Positions 52,125 to 60,779 of a stretch of 64,000 nucleotides of DNA are shown here, piece after piece; within the stretch, counting starts at the first letter, position 1, and the number at the start of each line of letters is the position of its first letter. This stretch comes from Neobacillus cucumis. GTDB lineage: Bacteria > Bacillota > Bacilli > Bacillales > Cytobacillaceae. The stretch is from the NCBI RefSeq assembly GCF_002860255.1, contig NZ_PGVE01000024.1, forward strand, positions 39,467 to 103,466, in the 5' to 3' direction. Position numbers and translations under genes: made by a program. The notes beneath the pieces were generated by a model. The model was not told the origin of the DNA. It did not search any database and was given only the letters and a program-made list of their open reading frames with translations.

Positions 52125-52988
52125 TTATACCTGTGGAGCTTCTCGCAAAATCGGCATCGTGCAGCAACGAAACGCACCGCCGGATTTAATAATTTCTGTA
52201 ATATCGACCTCCATCACTTTATAGCCACGATCCCGTAGCTGCTTGTTTACCTCTTTATTAATAGGCAAACTTAGCACTCGTTTGTTACCGATCGAGAGGA
52301 CATTGGTCCCTAAGGTGGCTTGTTCTTCTTTTGAAACTTTAATTAAATCGTATCGGGAAGCAAGTAACTTTAGTTTTTCTTCATCAATTTCTCCCGGAAA
52401 AATTAAGGCCTCATGTTCAGAGAGGATATTGAAGACGCAGTCTAAATGCAGGTATGTATCCGTAAATGGAATGGTAATGACTTCAAACGTGGGCAGTAAG
52501 CTTTGTAAATGGTCGATGGCGGATTCATTGGTCCGGTTACTAATACCAATATAGATGGTGTGACGGTCAATTAAGACGTCGCCGCCTTCAATTTTGTCTT
52601 CTAACAGGTTGGTATAAGTAATTTTTTCTTTTTCGAGCAGATCAATTAGCGGCTGTTCCTCACCTTTACGGACATCATGTGCCATATGCGCTACGAACAC
52701 CTGATTTCCCAGCGTGAAGCCAATGTCACGAGTGAAGACTTGCTCTGGAAATGCCTTGGATGGAGAAACCAATAGGACTTCCACATCGTTTTCTTCTAAG
52801 GTTTTCACGAGCTGCTGATGTTGTTTTTTTGCTAGCTCGGTATCAATGTTTTCTTTTAAAAATTGCTTTTGAGTCTCGTTAATCGGTTCGCGGATGGTCA
52901 TAAAGTCCGCTGGGCATAAAACCACTTTTCTTAGGGTGTCATATTCACTAAAACAAGCGCTTTTGATGGTTGGAGTATGATTTTGCAT
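52125..52988 (-). CDS. Dimethylarginine dimethylaminohydrolase-like amidinohydrolase
   Basis: A 287-residue enzyme of the amidinotransferase/arginine deiminase superfamily, close to DDAH, which splits dimethylarginine into citrulline and dimethylamine. Substrate-site Asp/Glu in FTRDIGFTLGNQ and IEGGDVLIDRHT, catalytic His in TDTYLHLDCVFN (~180), nucleophile Cys in GGAFRCCTMPILRE (~277). GAGGAGG stands upstream. It could act on arginine or related guanidines instead. Confidence 0.88.
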   Translation of the reverse strand: MQNHTPTIKSACFSEYDTLRKVVLCPADFMTIREPINETQKQFLKENIDTELAKKQHQQLVKTLEENDVEVLLVSPSKAFPEQVFTRDIGFTLGNQVFVAHMAHDVRKGEEQPLIDLLEKEKITYTNLLEDKIEGGDVLIDRHTIYIGISNRTNESAIDHLQSLLPTFEVITIPFTDTYLHLDCVFNILSEHEALIFPGEIDEEKLKLLASRYDLIKVSKEEQATLGTNVLSIGNKRVLSLPINKEVNKQLRDRGYKVMEVDITEIIKSGGAFRCCTMPILREAPQV

Positions 52989-53373
52989 GTTGTCCTCCTC
53001 GGGCAGTCGAAATTATTTTATAATATTCCCTGTAAAGGTGTAGAGTAAACGAATTAATTGGGGTGCTGAATCGGCAATATTTTGAGGGTAAATGAGGGTG
53101 GCGCTAGTAAAAAAGGTATATCCGAGAGTAAAAGCGGGTTATGCGAGAGAAATCGTGTGTTATGCGAGAGTAAATGAGGGTGGCGCTAGTAAAAAAGGTG
53201 TATCCGAGAGTGAAAGCGGGTTATGCGAGAGAAATCGTGTGTTATGCGAGAGAAAATGTGACATATCCGAGAGTAAAGTGCCTCGGCGCTAGATAAAGGA
53301 TGGTATTCGCCATCTGCCACTATGCCAATCGATAATAGTATGTGACAAAACACTCCGAAAGAGGTGTAAAACA
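52989..53373. other. 385-bp stretch with a tandem repeat array
   Basis: No supported gene; the short open frame at 53092-53292 is repeat-derived. It holds the array 53089-53290. Confidence 0.75.
53089..53290. repeat. Tandem 82-bp repeat built of ~21-bp TATGCGAGAG units
   Basis: Two adjacent 82-bp copies (53089-53170 and 53171-53252) with 2 differences. Each is four units of 19-21 bp with TAT(C/G)CGAGAG. Further partial units extend to about 53290. Confidence 0.9.
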
Positions 53374-54036
53374 ATGATTCATAATAAGACCTTACATATT
53401 CTTAATGGACAAGCCATGTTTGATTTTTACCAAGAGACGAATTTTCTTAAAGGGGAGATAATGGCCCCTTTTAATGAGGCGATGTGCTATGGAAGCACCA
53501 GTAAGGATCTGTTTTCGCAAGAATTTATCGAAAGACGGGCGAAGGTTCATCACGTAACGGCAGAACAGTATACGGATCACACGCTAAAGCCGCTGCGTCC
53601 TCTTTTTCAAAAAGAATTTACGCAGATAAAATTGTGGTTTGATGCGGATATGTTTTGTCAGATCAACCTCTTAACCATTCTTGCTTGGCTAGACCGTATG
53701 GAATATAAAGAGAAGGTGGAAATACATATCGTCGGTGAACGGTTTGAACCTTTAAGTCATTTTATTATAAAAGCGGATGGTTATAATTCAATTTACAAAC
53801 AAGTTCTCATTGATAAAACATTTCCTGCAGATATCCAGCCAGCCTCTTTAAAGAGGGGAGTGGAGCTTTATTTGAATTACCTTCATAAAGACAGTGATCT
53901 TATGCAGTATATTGAAAAAAACCGGGATGTTCCGGAAAAGGAACTTGTATGGGCGTTAATCAATGAATTCCGAGATTATGGGTTAGGAGATACACAATAT
54001 CTTGAAATAATAAAAAACCGCCCAAAAAACCAGTAG
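53374..54036 (+). CDS. DUF1835-like protein
   Basis: A 220-residue soluble protein. The N-terminus TLHILNGQAMFDFYQETN, the E/N-rich GEIMAPFNEAMCYG, and the later KLWFDADMFCQINLLTILAWL resemble DUF1835, a domain of unknown function common in Bacillaceae. The start follows GAGGTG. No partner is obvious; it is convergent with a CBO0543-like gene 5 bases downstream. Confidence 0.7.
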   Translation: MIHNKTLHILNGQAMFDFYQETNFLKGEIMAPFNEAMCYGSTSKDLFSQEFIERRAKVHHVTAEQYTDHTLKPLRPLFQKEFTQIKLWFDADMFCQINLLTILAWLDRMEYKEKVEIHIVGERFEPLSHFIIKADGYNSIYKQVLIDKTFPADIQPASLKRGVELYLNYLHKDSDLMQYIEKNRDVPEKELVWALINEFRDYGLGDTQYLEIIKNRPKNQ

Positions 54037-54041
54037 TTATT

Positions 54042-54572
54042 TTATTTATTACTCAACACAGGAACATCGAACCATAAAAGCAGAAACACGGTTATAGGCA
54101 CAGACAAAATATACGCCCACAAAGGACGTTTGTGATGCAGGATCAACATTGGAACCATTATGCATGCAAAAGCAACCGACCACCCGTATGTCCAGCCGTG
54201 ATGATAAACACATAATCCATTTAAAACCATAACCAATTCAAAACCTAACCATAATAGTATCCAAATGAAGATATAGAGTAATAGCTTCACCAGTTTTTGT
54301 TTAGGAAAGCGATATAAAAAAATTAGCATGGTGCTCGGGTAAATCGTGAACATGATGAAAAGGTTATTGAGTAAATGATTTGGTAATAAATTGGGCGGGT
54401 TTGGGTATGACCATAAGGAATAATTCCAAGTGAATAAGTTATAAAGCATGTCACCCATAATGAAATATTGGATGGTGGGGAGATAAAGGCGCCAATTTCT
54501 CCAATCCCCCCACCTCCACGCACATATAATCGAAATGATGCCAAATAAGATAAGAAACATAATAACCACCAA
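54042..54572 (-). CDS. CBO0543-family membrane protein
   Basis: A 176-residue protein with five or six membrane helices and a W-rich N-terminal region (AWRWGDWRNWRLYLPTIQYF). It matches the CBO0543 family of Firmicutes integral membrane proteins: helix-breaking LFTWNYSLWSYPNPPNLLPNH, FTIYPSTMLIFLYRFP and CVYHHGWTYGWSVAFACIM. Function unknown. Related to the next gene at 54725. No strong ribosome site (GGTGGTTATT). Confidence 0.78.
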   Translation of the reverse strand: MVVIMFLILFGIISIICAWRWGDWRNWRLYLPTIQYFIMGDMLYNLFTWNYSLWSYPNPPNLLPNHLLNNLFIMFTIYPSTMLIFLYRFPKQKLVKLLLYIFIWILLWLGFELVMVLNGLCVYHHGWTYGWSVAFACIMVPMLILHHKRPLWAYILSVPITVFLLLWFDVPVLSNK

Positions 54573-54724
54573 CTAAGTTTTTAAAATTAGGTATTACGCA
54601 TGAAAGGTATTTTAATTATTTAAAGTTTCATATTAATACTCTCTAACTTATTTATAAGTAATTTCATGTTCTACTGGTAAAAGGCTAGCAGAAAATTAAG
54701 GTTGTGTTGGTGGGGCAGTACTGC

Positions 54725-55183
54725 TTAGATTTTGCCCGCCTGACGGTGGAGCCGTTCAGTTAATTTGTAATTTCCTAGCACCATTAAAAGCAAAAATGGG
54801 TAGCACAATGCTGAATACCACAGTTTCCATTTCGTATAGTAAAAGAATCCTGAACGTAACGCAGCTACTTCATACATAAGGCAAAATGCCGTCCAACCAA
54901 GAATGTAAAGCAACTGATGAAATTTAGACTTCTCGAAAGGATAGTAATTTAAAAAAATGGCATTTACGGGCGGATATAAGAAAATTGGGAGAAATCCAGA
55001 CCATTGATTACCTGGTGCGATGTAGCCGAACAGGTTTAATTTCAAATCTAATGCCAAATTGGACATATTCTCAGCTACAATTGAAAATAAGGCAGTTGAC
55101 CAAATTTGCAGCCAGGAAATACGTTTGGGGATCAAGATGACGATTAAGTAAAATATTATGAGGGACGCAATTAGGAAAAGTAT
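54725..55183 (-). CDS. CBO0543-family membrane protein, unusual start codon
   Basis: A second membrane protein of the family, about 152 residues (for example YPPVNAIFLNYYPFEKSKFH and GFFYYTKWKLWYSALCYPFL). The frame includes a hydrophobic first helix (LFLIASLIIFYLIVILIP) with no ATG, GTG or TTG before it. AAAGGAGAGG stands 5 bases before an ATA codon (55183-55181), which I take as the likely, non-standard start. The first ordinary start, TTG 55135, would delete that helix. Function unknown. Confidence 0.65.
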   Translation of the reverse strand: MLFLIASLIIFYLIVILIPKRISWLQIWSTALFSIVAENMSNLALDLKLNLFGYIAPGNQWSGFLPIFLYPPVNAIFLNYYPFEKSKFHQLLYILGWTAFCLMYEVAALRSGFFYYTKWKLWYSALCYPFLLLMVLGNYKLTERLHRQAGKI

Positions 55184-55258
55184 CTTTACCTCTCCTTTCT
55201 CTTTCCATATTTCTAGACGTTATTCTATATATTTTGTTTAAATTATATTTTTAGTCAT

Positions 55259-55299
55259 AAAAAGGGAAGATTCTAAAATGGATAGAATCTTCCCTTTTT
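55259..55299. terminator. Terminator of ywqA
   Basis: AAAAGGGAAGATTCT / AGAATCTTCCCTTTT, perfect 15-bp stem with a 9-base loop. Confidence 0.88.
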
Positions 55300-55312
55300 A
55301 ACATGATGCTGC

Positions 55313-55333
55313 AAATGGTGCCTGTCACCGTTT
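55313..55333. repeat. GGTGCCTGTCACC motif after ywqA
   Basis: AAATGGTGCCTGTCACCGTTT, between the ywqA stop and its terminator. Confidence 0.8.
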
Positions 55334-55375
55334 CTTATTTCATCACTGTACTAATCTTGCCCTCGCCGGCTGGCT

Positions 55376-58321
55376 TTACCCTAAATAGACTAAATCCTTT
55401 AGTTCATCGGTAGAGAGCTCGGTGAGCCAGTTTTCGCTGGTGATGATTTGGTCGTTGAGGAATTGTTTCTTCTCAAGCATAGCATCGATCTTTTCTTCAA
55501 GTGTCCCTGTACAAATCAGCTTATGCACGTGCACAAACCGTGATTGCCCAATCCGGTAAGCACGGTCGGTTGCCTGGTTTTCAACTGCCGGATTCCACCA
55601 GCGGTCATAGTGAATCACGTGATTGGCTGCCGTGAGGTTCAACCCCGTACCGCCTGCCTTTAACGACAATAGGAACACAGGGAACTCCTGATTTTGGAAC
55701 CGTTCAATCATGTTGTCACGCTGCGTCTTCGGGATACTTCCGTTCAAGAATGGGACCTCGACACCAAACTGTTTCTTTATGGCACTGCGGATCATTTCAC
55801 CCATTTCAATATATTGGGTGAAAATCAGACAGCTCTCGCCTTGGTCTAAGACTGCATCCACCAGCTCTACCAGCTTCTCCATCTTATTTGAGCGATCGAG
55901 CAGCTCGCGTCCAACTGACTTCTCTTTTAGATAGAGAGCAGGGTGGTTGCATAGCTGTTTTAAGCGGCTCAACATCTGGAGAATTAATCCCTTACGCTCA
56001 AAACCAGATAACTTTTCAATCTCTGCAAAGGTATCGTGGATCAGCTGCTCATATAAGGAGGCCTGCTCTGCTGTAAGCGGACAGTATTCCTTCTGCTCAA
56101 GTTTATCCGGCAGGTTGAGAGCGACCTCTTCATCCTTTTTCGTCCTGCGCAGTAAGAAAGGACGAATTAAAGACTGAAGCTGCTGAACTTTTTCCTTCTT
56201 TTCATCCTTTTCAATGGGAATGACGAACTTCTTCTGGAACTGCCCTAAGCTGCCGAGATATCCATGATTGGTGAAATCAAAGATAGACCACAGCTCTGAT
56301 AGGCGGTTTTCCATGGGGGTTCCCGTTAGTGCAATATGGTGACGGCCGCGCAGTCGCCTTACTGCCTTCGATTGCTTGGTTTGAGCATTCTTGATGTTTT
56401 GCGCCTCATCAATGGCAATCGAACTCCAAAGCATAGAATCGAATTCTTCTGTATCCAGGTGGCTCAATCCATAGGAAGTCAGCACCACATCAGCCTCTTG
56501 AACGCGTTCCTTAAAGCCATCTTCCTTCAGACGGTTCGAACCATAGTGCAGATACACCTTCATCTCCGGAGCAAACCGTTCCAGCTCCTTCTGCCAGTTT
56601 CCAAGTACAGAAGTCGGACAAATAATTAGCGACGCCTTCGTAGGAACCTTCTCCTTTGGAGCAGAATCCGCCGCATCCGCACCTGACGTTTTTTTGCGTT
56701 TGGTAGTGCTAACGGTGTCAGGCACCATTTCTAAGGTATCCTCGTTTTTTACCTTTAGTAGGTAGGAGATGAGCTGGACGGTTTTGCCGAGGCCCATGTC
56801 GTCGGCAAGGACGGCGCCAAATCCAAATTGACGCAGGAACCAGAGCCAGCTCATGCCGAGCTGCTGGTAAGGACGGAGTTCACCATTCAAGCCTTCGGGA
56901 ACAGATTCCAGAGGAATTTCGTGCACTTCTGAAAGCATCTTGACCATCTGTTTCCACTGACGATTCAATTCGATCTGGATCTTTGCAAAGGCCTTAGGAT
57001 TCTCCAATTCTTCTTCGGTCGCTGTTGAATCAACGAGCTCCTGCTCCAATAGGTCACGGACATGTAAGCCCTCTTTTTCAGCCCGTTTCATTAAATCCTG
57101 AATTTGACGAATAAACTGAGGGTCGAGCTTTACCCAGCGGCCGCGGATAAACACAAGCCGGCGTTTTTCCTCGACAAGCTGGCCAAACTCTTCTTCAGAC
57201 AAATCCACCCCGTTCATCGAGAAGCGCCAGTTGAAATCAAGCATTGCCTGTAGTCCAACGAAGGACGGACGGTGACTGGAGGATCCCTTCAGGGATGCCT
57301 TCACCTTCAAGTTGGCATTCTTCATGGCCTGCCACCAAGAAGGAAGGAGGATTTCAACGTTCAGCGCAACCAAGGTTTCACTAGCATCGGTTAAGAACAT
57401 CCAGGCTTCTTCCTCGGTAAGATGAGTCTTAAAAAAGCCATCCTCTTCAAGCCAAGGAATTAACCGGGCCCAGCGGCTCCGCTCCTCGTCGACCTTTTCT
57501 AGGTACGGGCGCCACTTCGCGGGAATCTTCCGTACGCCCTCGACGTCATAAATATCATCTACATTATTTTTTCCGCGCAAAAAGACATCCAGACTCCAAG
57601 GACCCTCACCATCCATTGGTTCCTCGAGTCGAAGACCAATGGTAAAAGGGGTGTCATTTTCCTTAATTCCGACCCACTGAAGCCAGCTTTCTTCATCAAA
57701 GTAACGAGCTAGATCGACACCGGATATTTCTTGCTTTCTCAATAGATCTAGCTTGGGGCCAAACAAATCCTTCATGGCTGAATTCCGTGTGAGATAGGCA
57801 TCAAGGGCCCCATTAAATAACTCCGAAATGTATTCTTTGGTCGTGTCAAGTTCATCCTCACCGCTAGTTGAGGTTTGAGATTCATCCACGATAGTCTGTT
57901 CCCAAAAGGAGGAGTCGAATTCGTCCTTGACCCGCTCCGGCAGTTTCCAACGGAAATCGCCATGCTCCCAGACTGAAAAGTCTGGCAGCCAATCCTTCTC
58001 TAAAATCCCTTCATAAAGGGCGAGTGCAGAAGCAAGGCAGATCTCAGACTGCTCGTTCCAATCCCAGTCAATAAAACGATTGAAGGATTCCTTGGCAAAC
58101 AAAGAGACGAGCTGCCAGCCGCTGACGACGACACCTTCTACATCGTTCACTGTTTCTGTCTCGAGAAGTGTGCCAAAAAAGCTCTCTTCATGGCTGCTAA
58201 AAACGAGGTTTTTCCATCTGAACGGGTTCATATATTTCCCACGCTCATCCTGAGCCGTCAACAGAAAACGGCCATCCTCCAATTTAGTTGTCAGTAATTT
58301 GATAAACCTGGTTTTAAGCAT
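55376..58321 (-). CDS. ywqA: SNF2/Rad54-family DNA helicase YwqA
   Basis: A 981-residue ATP-dependent DNA translocase. A bacterial SNF2_assoc N-terminal region (~1-450) precedes the ATPase. Motifs: Walker A in LADDMGLGKTVQLISY (~510), DEAQ box in IAIDEAQNIKNA (~640), TGTPMENRLSELW, and the C-terminal LKAGGTGLNLTAANHVIHYD and ATDRAYRIGQ. Same locus as B. subtilis ywqA; about 60 residues longer. An extra loop near 525-560 after motif I holds a GGTGTCAGGCACC repeat (56711-56730) encoding MVPDTV, plus a Lys/Ser/Pro-rich stretch. Start ATG 58321 has only a weak ribosome site (AAAGGGGTAC). Confidence 0.93.
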   Translation of the reverse strand: MLKTRFIKLLTTKLEDGRFLLTAQDERGKYMNPFRWKNLVFSSHEESFFGTLLETETVNDVEGVVVSGWQLVSLFAKESFNRFIDWDWNEQSEICLASALALYEGILEKDWLPDFSVWEHGDFRWKLPERVKDEFDSSFWEQTIVDESQTSTSGEDELDTTKEYISELFNGALDAYLTRNSAMKDLFGPKLDLLRKQEISGVDLARYFDEESWLQWVGIKENDTPFTIGLRLEEPMDGEGPWSLDVFLRGKNNVDDIYDVEGVRKIPAKWRPYLEKVDEERSRWARLIPWLEEDGFFKTHLTEEEAWMFLTDASETLVALNVEILLPSWWQAMKNANLKVKASLKGSSSHRPSFVGLQAMLDFNWRFSMNGVDLSEEEFGQLVEEKRRLVFIRGRWVKLDPQFIRQIQDLMKRAEKEGLHVRDLLEQELVDSTATEEELENPKAFAKIQIELNRQWKQMVKMLSEVHEIPLESVPEGLNGELRPYQQLGMSWLWFLRQFGFGAVLADDMGLGKTVQLISYLLKVKNEDTLEMVPDTVSTTKRKKTSGADAADSAPKEKVPTKASLIICPTSVLGNWQKELERFAPEMKVYLHYGSNRLKEDGFKERVQEADVVLTSYGLSHLDTEEFDSMLWSSIAIDEAQNIKNAQTKQSKAVRRLRGRHHIALTGTPMENRLSELWSIFDFTNHGYLGSLGQFQKKFVIPIEKDEKKEKVQQLQSLIRPFLLRRTKKDEEVALNLPDKLEQKEYCPLTAEQASLYEQLIHDTFAEIEKLSGFERKGLILQMLSRLKQLCNHPALYLKEKSVGRELLDRSNKMEKLVELVDAVLDQGESCLIFTQYIEMGEMIRSAIKKQFGVEVPFLNGSIPKTQRDNMIERFQNQEFPVFLLSLKAGGTGLNLTAANHVIHYDRWWNPAVENQATDRAYRIGQSRFVHVHKLICTGTLEEKIDAMLEKKQFLNDQIITSENWLTELSTDELKDLVYLG
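56711..56730. repeat. GGTGTCAGGCACC motif inside ywqA
   Basis: AACGGTGTCAGGCACCATTT on the plus strand; in the gene it reads M-V-P-D-T-V within a non-conserved loop. Confidence 0.85.
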
Positions 58322-58423
58322 AAATAACGTACCCCTTTAAACCAAACCACAAGGCCTTAGCCCGGGTTATTAAAGTTATGTATATATCATGGGCGTTGTA
58401 CACCTGGTATGGACACTGTCCAC

Positions 58424-58440
58424 GGATGGTGCCTGACACC
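58424..58440. repeat. GGTGCCTGACACC motif upstream of ywqA
   Basis: GGATGGTGCCTGACACC followed by TTTT; same family as the other copies. Confidence 0.8.
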
Positions 58441-58656
58441 TTTTGTAATGCAGCTGTCTTAGAAAAATCCATATTTCTATATTATAACCAAAAATTTGTG
58501 GTTAGAGGAGTGGGGGAGGATGATGTGTTGATTTTTCATTAAATTCTTGTTTAGAGGAGTGGTCGATAAATGGTCTAAAGTGGTTGATAATATCTTAAAG
58601 AAGGTAAGCTAATACACTAAATATCTGCTCTAATCTATGCAATTAGGTATAAATAA

Positions 58657-58695
58657 AACCCTCTTGCCAAGTCTTTAGAACTTTCCAAGAGGGTT
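58657..58695 (-). terminator. Siderophore transport operon terminator
   Basis: Minus strand: AACCCTCTTGG / CCAAGAGGGTT-type stem, then TTATTTAT. Confidence 0.85.
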
Positions 58696-58709
58696 ACACT
58701 TAAAATGGC

Positions 58710-59717
58710 TCATCTTCTCATTAAAAGGTATAAAAAATAAGGAGCCCCGATCAATGCCACCATAATCCCCGCCGGAATTCCATTTGGTTCCACAAGATTC
58801 CGCCCCAAGGTATCGGCAACTAATAAGAGCCAGCCCCCAATAAGAAGGGCAATCGGGATAAATAATTGATTCCTCGGTCCGACTAACGCCTTGGCAATAT
58901 GCGGAGCCATTAATCCAATAAAGGAGATTCCTCCCGTCACCGAAACAGCAGAAGCGGCTAAAGCAACGGCGGTTAAAAGCAGTACCACTCGTTCCCTTTC
59001 AAGCGACAGCCCAACCCCAATCGCAACCGGTTCACTAAATCCAAGCAAATTCAACCGGTTGGCTTTGAATAACGTAAACGGGATCAGAATCACTAACCAG
59101 GGAAGAATCGCCCAGATAAACGGCCAATCCGTTCCCCAAATATTCCCCGCCAGCCATTTCGCGATAAAATCAACTTTTTCCCGCTCAGCTGAGGAAATCA
59201 GGACAATCATCGCACCGGACAGCGCCATAGCAAAACCAATCCCGACGAGCACCAATCGTACAGGCTGCAGCCCCGTAGTCCGCTTATAGGAAAATAGATA
59301 GATCAACCCAGCCGTTAGCAGCGCACTAACAAAGGCAACAAGTGGCAGGACATAGACAAACGAGCCAGCTTCAATTGGGAAAAAAAGAAAGAAAACCGCC
59401 ACCCCAACACCAGCGCCAGAGTTAATGCCCATCACCCCAGGATCGGCTAAATCATTTCGGGTAATTCCTTGTAAAATAGAGCCAGATAAGGCGAGTGCCA
59501 TCCCGGCCAAGAGGGTGATCACAATTCGAGGCAGCCGAATCGAAAGAAGCACAAATTCCTCTTTAAACGTTCCATGACCAAGCAGAGTGGGGAGGATCCG
59601 GTCATAAGAAACAGAGGAATAGCCCCACCCCATAGCGATGATCGTAGTAAGTAAAATCAGTATAACCAAAATAACAAAGCTCAAGCGTTGTTTTCTTACT
59701 AATGCAGGATGAATCAT
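58710..59717 (-). CDS. Iron-siderophore ABC transporter permease (FecCD), second
   Basis: A 335-residue BtuC/FecCD-type permease with ~9-10 helices. Motifs: LPRIVITLLAGMALALSGSILQGITRNDLADPGVMGINSGAGVGV, and GGISFIGLMAPHIAKALVGPRNQLFIP, the site that contacts the ATPase. Start ATG 59717 overlaps the previous gene's stop by 4 bases (ATGA). Pairs with the first permease. Close in arrangement to YfiZ-YfhA of B. subtilis, which import schizokinen/arthrobactin; the substrate here is inferred only. Confidence 0.9.
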   Translation of the reverse strand: MIHPALVRKQRLSFVILVILILLTTIIAMGWGYSSVSYDRILPTLLGHGTFKEEFVLLSIRLPRIVITLLAGMALALSGSILQGITRNDLADPGVMGINSGAGVGVAVFFLFFPIEAGSFVYVLPLVAFVSALLTAGLIYLFSYKRTTGLQPVRLVLVGIGFAMALSGAMIVLISSAEREKVDFIAKWLAGNIWGTDWPFIWAILPWLVILIPFTLFKANRLNLLGFSEPVAIGVGLSLERERVVLLLTAVALAASAVSVTGGISFIGLMAPHIAKALVGPRNQLFIPIALLIGGWLLLVADTLGRNLVEPNGIPAGIMVALIGAPYFLYLLMRR

Positions 59718-60721
59718 GAGAAGATACTGCCTCCTTTACGTACAATAATCAAGAAGAAAGGCAGCCCTAGTACCGCCACAATCGCGGCCACGGGTGTTTC
59801 ATAGGGTGAATGGATCGTCCGGCCAACTGTGTCGGCGAACAGCATAAAGATCGCTCCAGAAATGGCGCTCATCGGCAGGATCAACCGGTAATCCGTCCCG
59901 ACCATGGCCCGGACAACGTGCGGAATCATTAAACCGATAAACGCCATATTCCCGACCAGCGCCACCGATGCACCGGCAAGCAGAATAATCACGATAAACA
60001 GGATGGCCTTGATTTGGGAGGTTTTTTGCCCTAAGCCAACGGCGACCTCTTCATTTAGACTAAGGATGGTAAGATGCCGCGCAAGCAGGAGGGAAATCAG
60101 GATGCCGATGATAATAACCGGCACCACGACAGATAACTGTTTCCAAGAAGTCCCAACCAATCCTCCGGAAGTCCACAGCGAAACATTTTTTGATAGTTTA
60201 AAATAAATCCCGATCCCCTCAGCAACCGCATAAAGGAAGCCAGAAATCGCCGCCCCCGCTAAGACAATCCGGAGCGGAGAAAAACCGCCTTTTGTGATTG
60301 TGCCAATTCCGAAAACCATAATCGTCCCGGCCGCCGCACCAATAAAACAAGCGAGCGTGATAAACAGGTAATTAGCAGAAGGGAAAAAGGCAATCGTGAT
60401 TGCCAGCGCTGCGTTGGCACCAGCTGTCAGTCCAAGAATACCTGGGTCTGCGAGGGGATTTCGCGTCAGTCCCTGCATAATCGCCCCGGCGACAGACAAA
60501 CCAGCACCAACAAAGATCGCGGCGACTTCTCGTGGAAAGCGGATTTCACGAAGCATCAGCGTCGTTTCATTTTTTGCATTGGTCGTAAGTGCCAGCCACA
60601 CATCCTTGAGCGTGGTCTCAGCGGCACCAAAAAGACAAGCAATGATAAACATTCCGATCAAAACAAGCAGACTGACCGTTAGTTTATAGATAAAGGGGAG
60701 GGAGTGTCGATTTTCTATCAT
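59714..60721 (-). CDS. Iron-siderophore ABC transporter permease (FecCD), first
   Basis: A 335-residue FecCD permease: LREIRFPREVAAIFVGAGLSVAGAIMQGLTRNPLADPGILGLTAGAN, and GNMAFIGLMIPHVVRAMVGTDYRLILP. ATG 60721 is chosen because AGGAGA lies 8 bases upstream; the longer frame from 60778 has no site. It forms a heterodimer with the second permease. Confidence 0.9.
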   Translation of the reverse strand: MIENRHSLPFIYKLTVSLLVLIGMFIIACLFGAAETTLKDVWLALTTNAKNETTLMLREIRFPREVAAIFVGAGLSVAGAIMQGLTRNPLADPGILGLTAGANAALAITIAFFPSANYLFITLACFIGAAAGTIMVFGIGTITKGGFSPLRIVLAGAAISGFLYAVAEGIGIYFKLSKNVSLWTSGGLVGTSWKQLSVVVPVIIIGILISLLLARHLTILSLNEEVAVGLGQKTSQIKAILFIVIILLAGASVALVGNMAFIGLMIPHVVRAMVGTDYRLILPMSAISGAIFMLFADTVGRTIHSPYETPVAAIVAVLGLPFFLIIVRKGGSIFS

Positions 60722-60779
60722 CTGTCTATCTCCTAGAATAGGGAAGAGGAATTCTATACAAGAATCCCTCGACGCCATC

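Larger units (their letters stand above)
58322..58709. other. 388-bp gene-free stretch upstream of ywqA
   Basis: AT-rich DNA with one GGTGCCTGACACC motif and the terminator of the siderophore operon. Nothing else seen. Confidence 0.7.

Noticed and set aside
53089..53290. Second array considered as CRISPR
   Set aside because: 82-bp tandem copies without unique spacers; no cas genes.
53092..53292. 66-codon frame in the TATGCGAGAG array
   Set aside because: The array has units of 19-21 bp that do not keep frame, and no ribosome site; a non-coding repeat is simpler.
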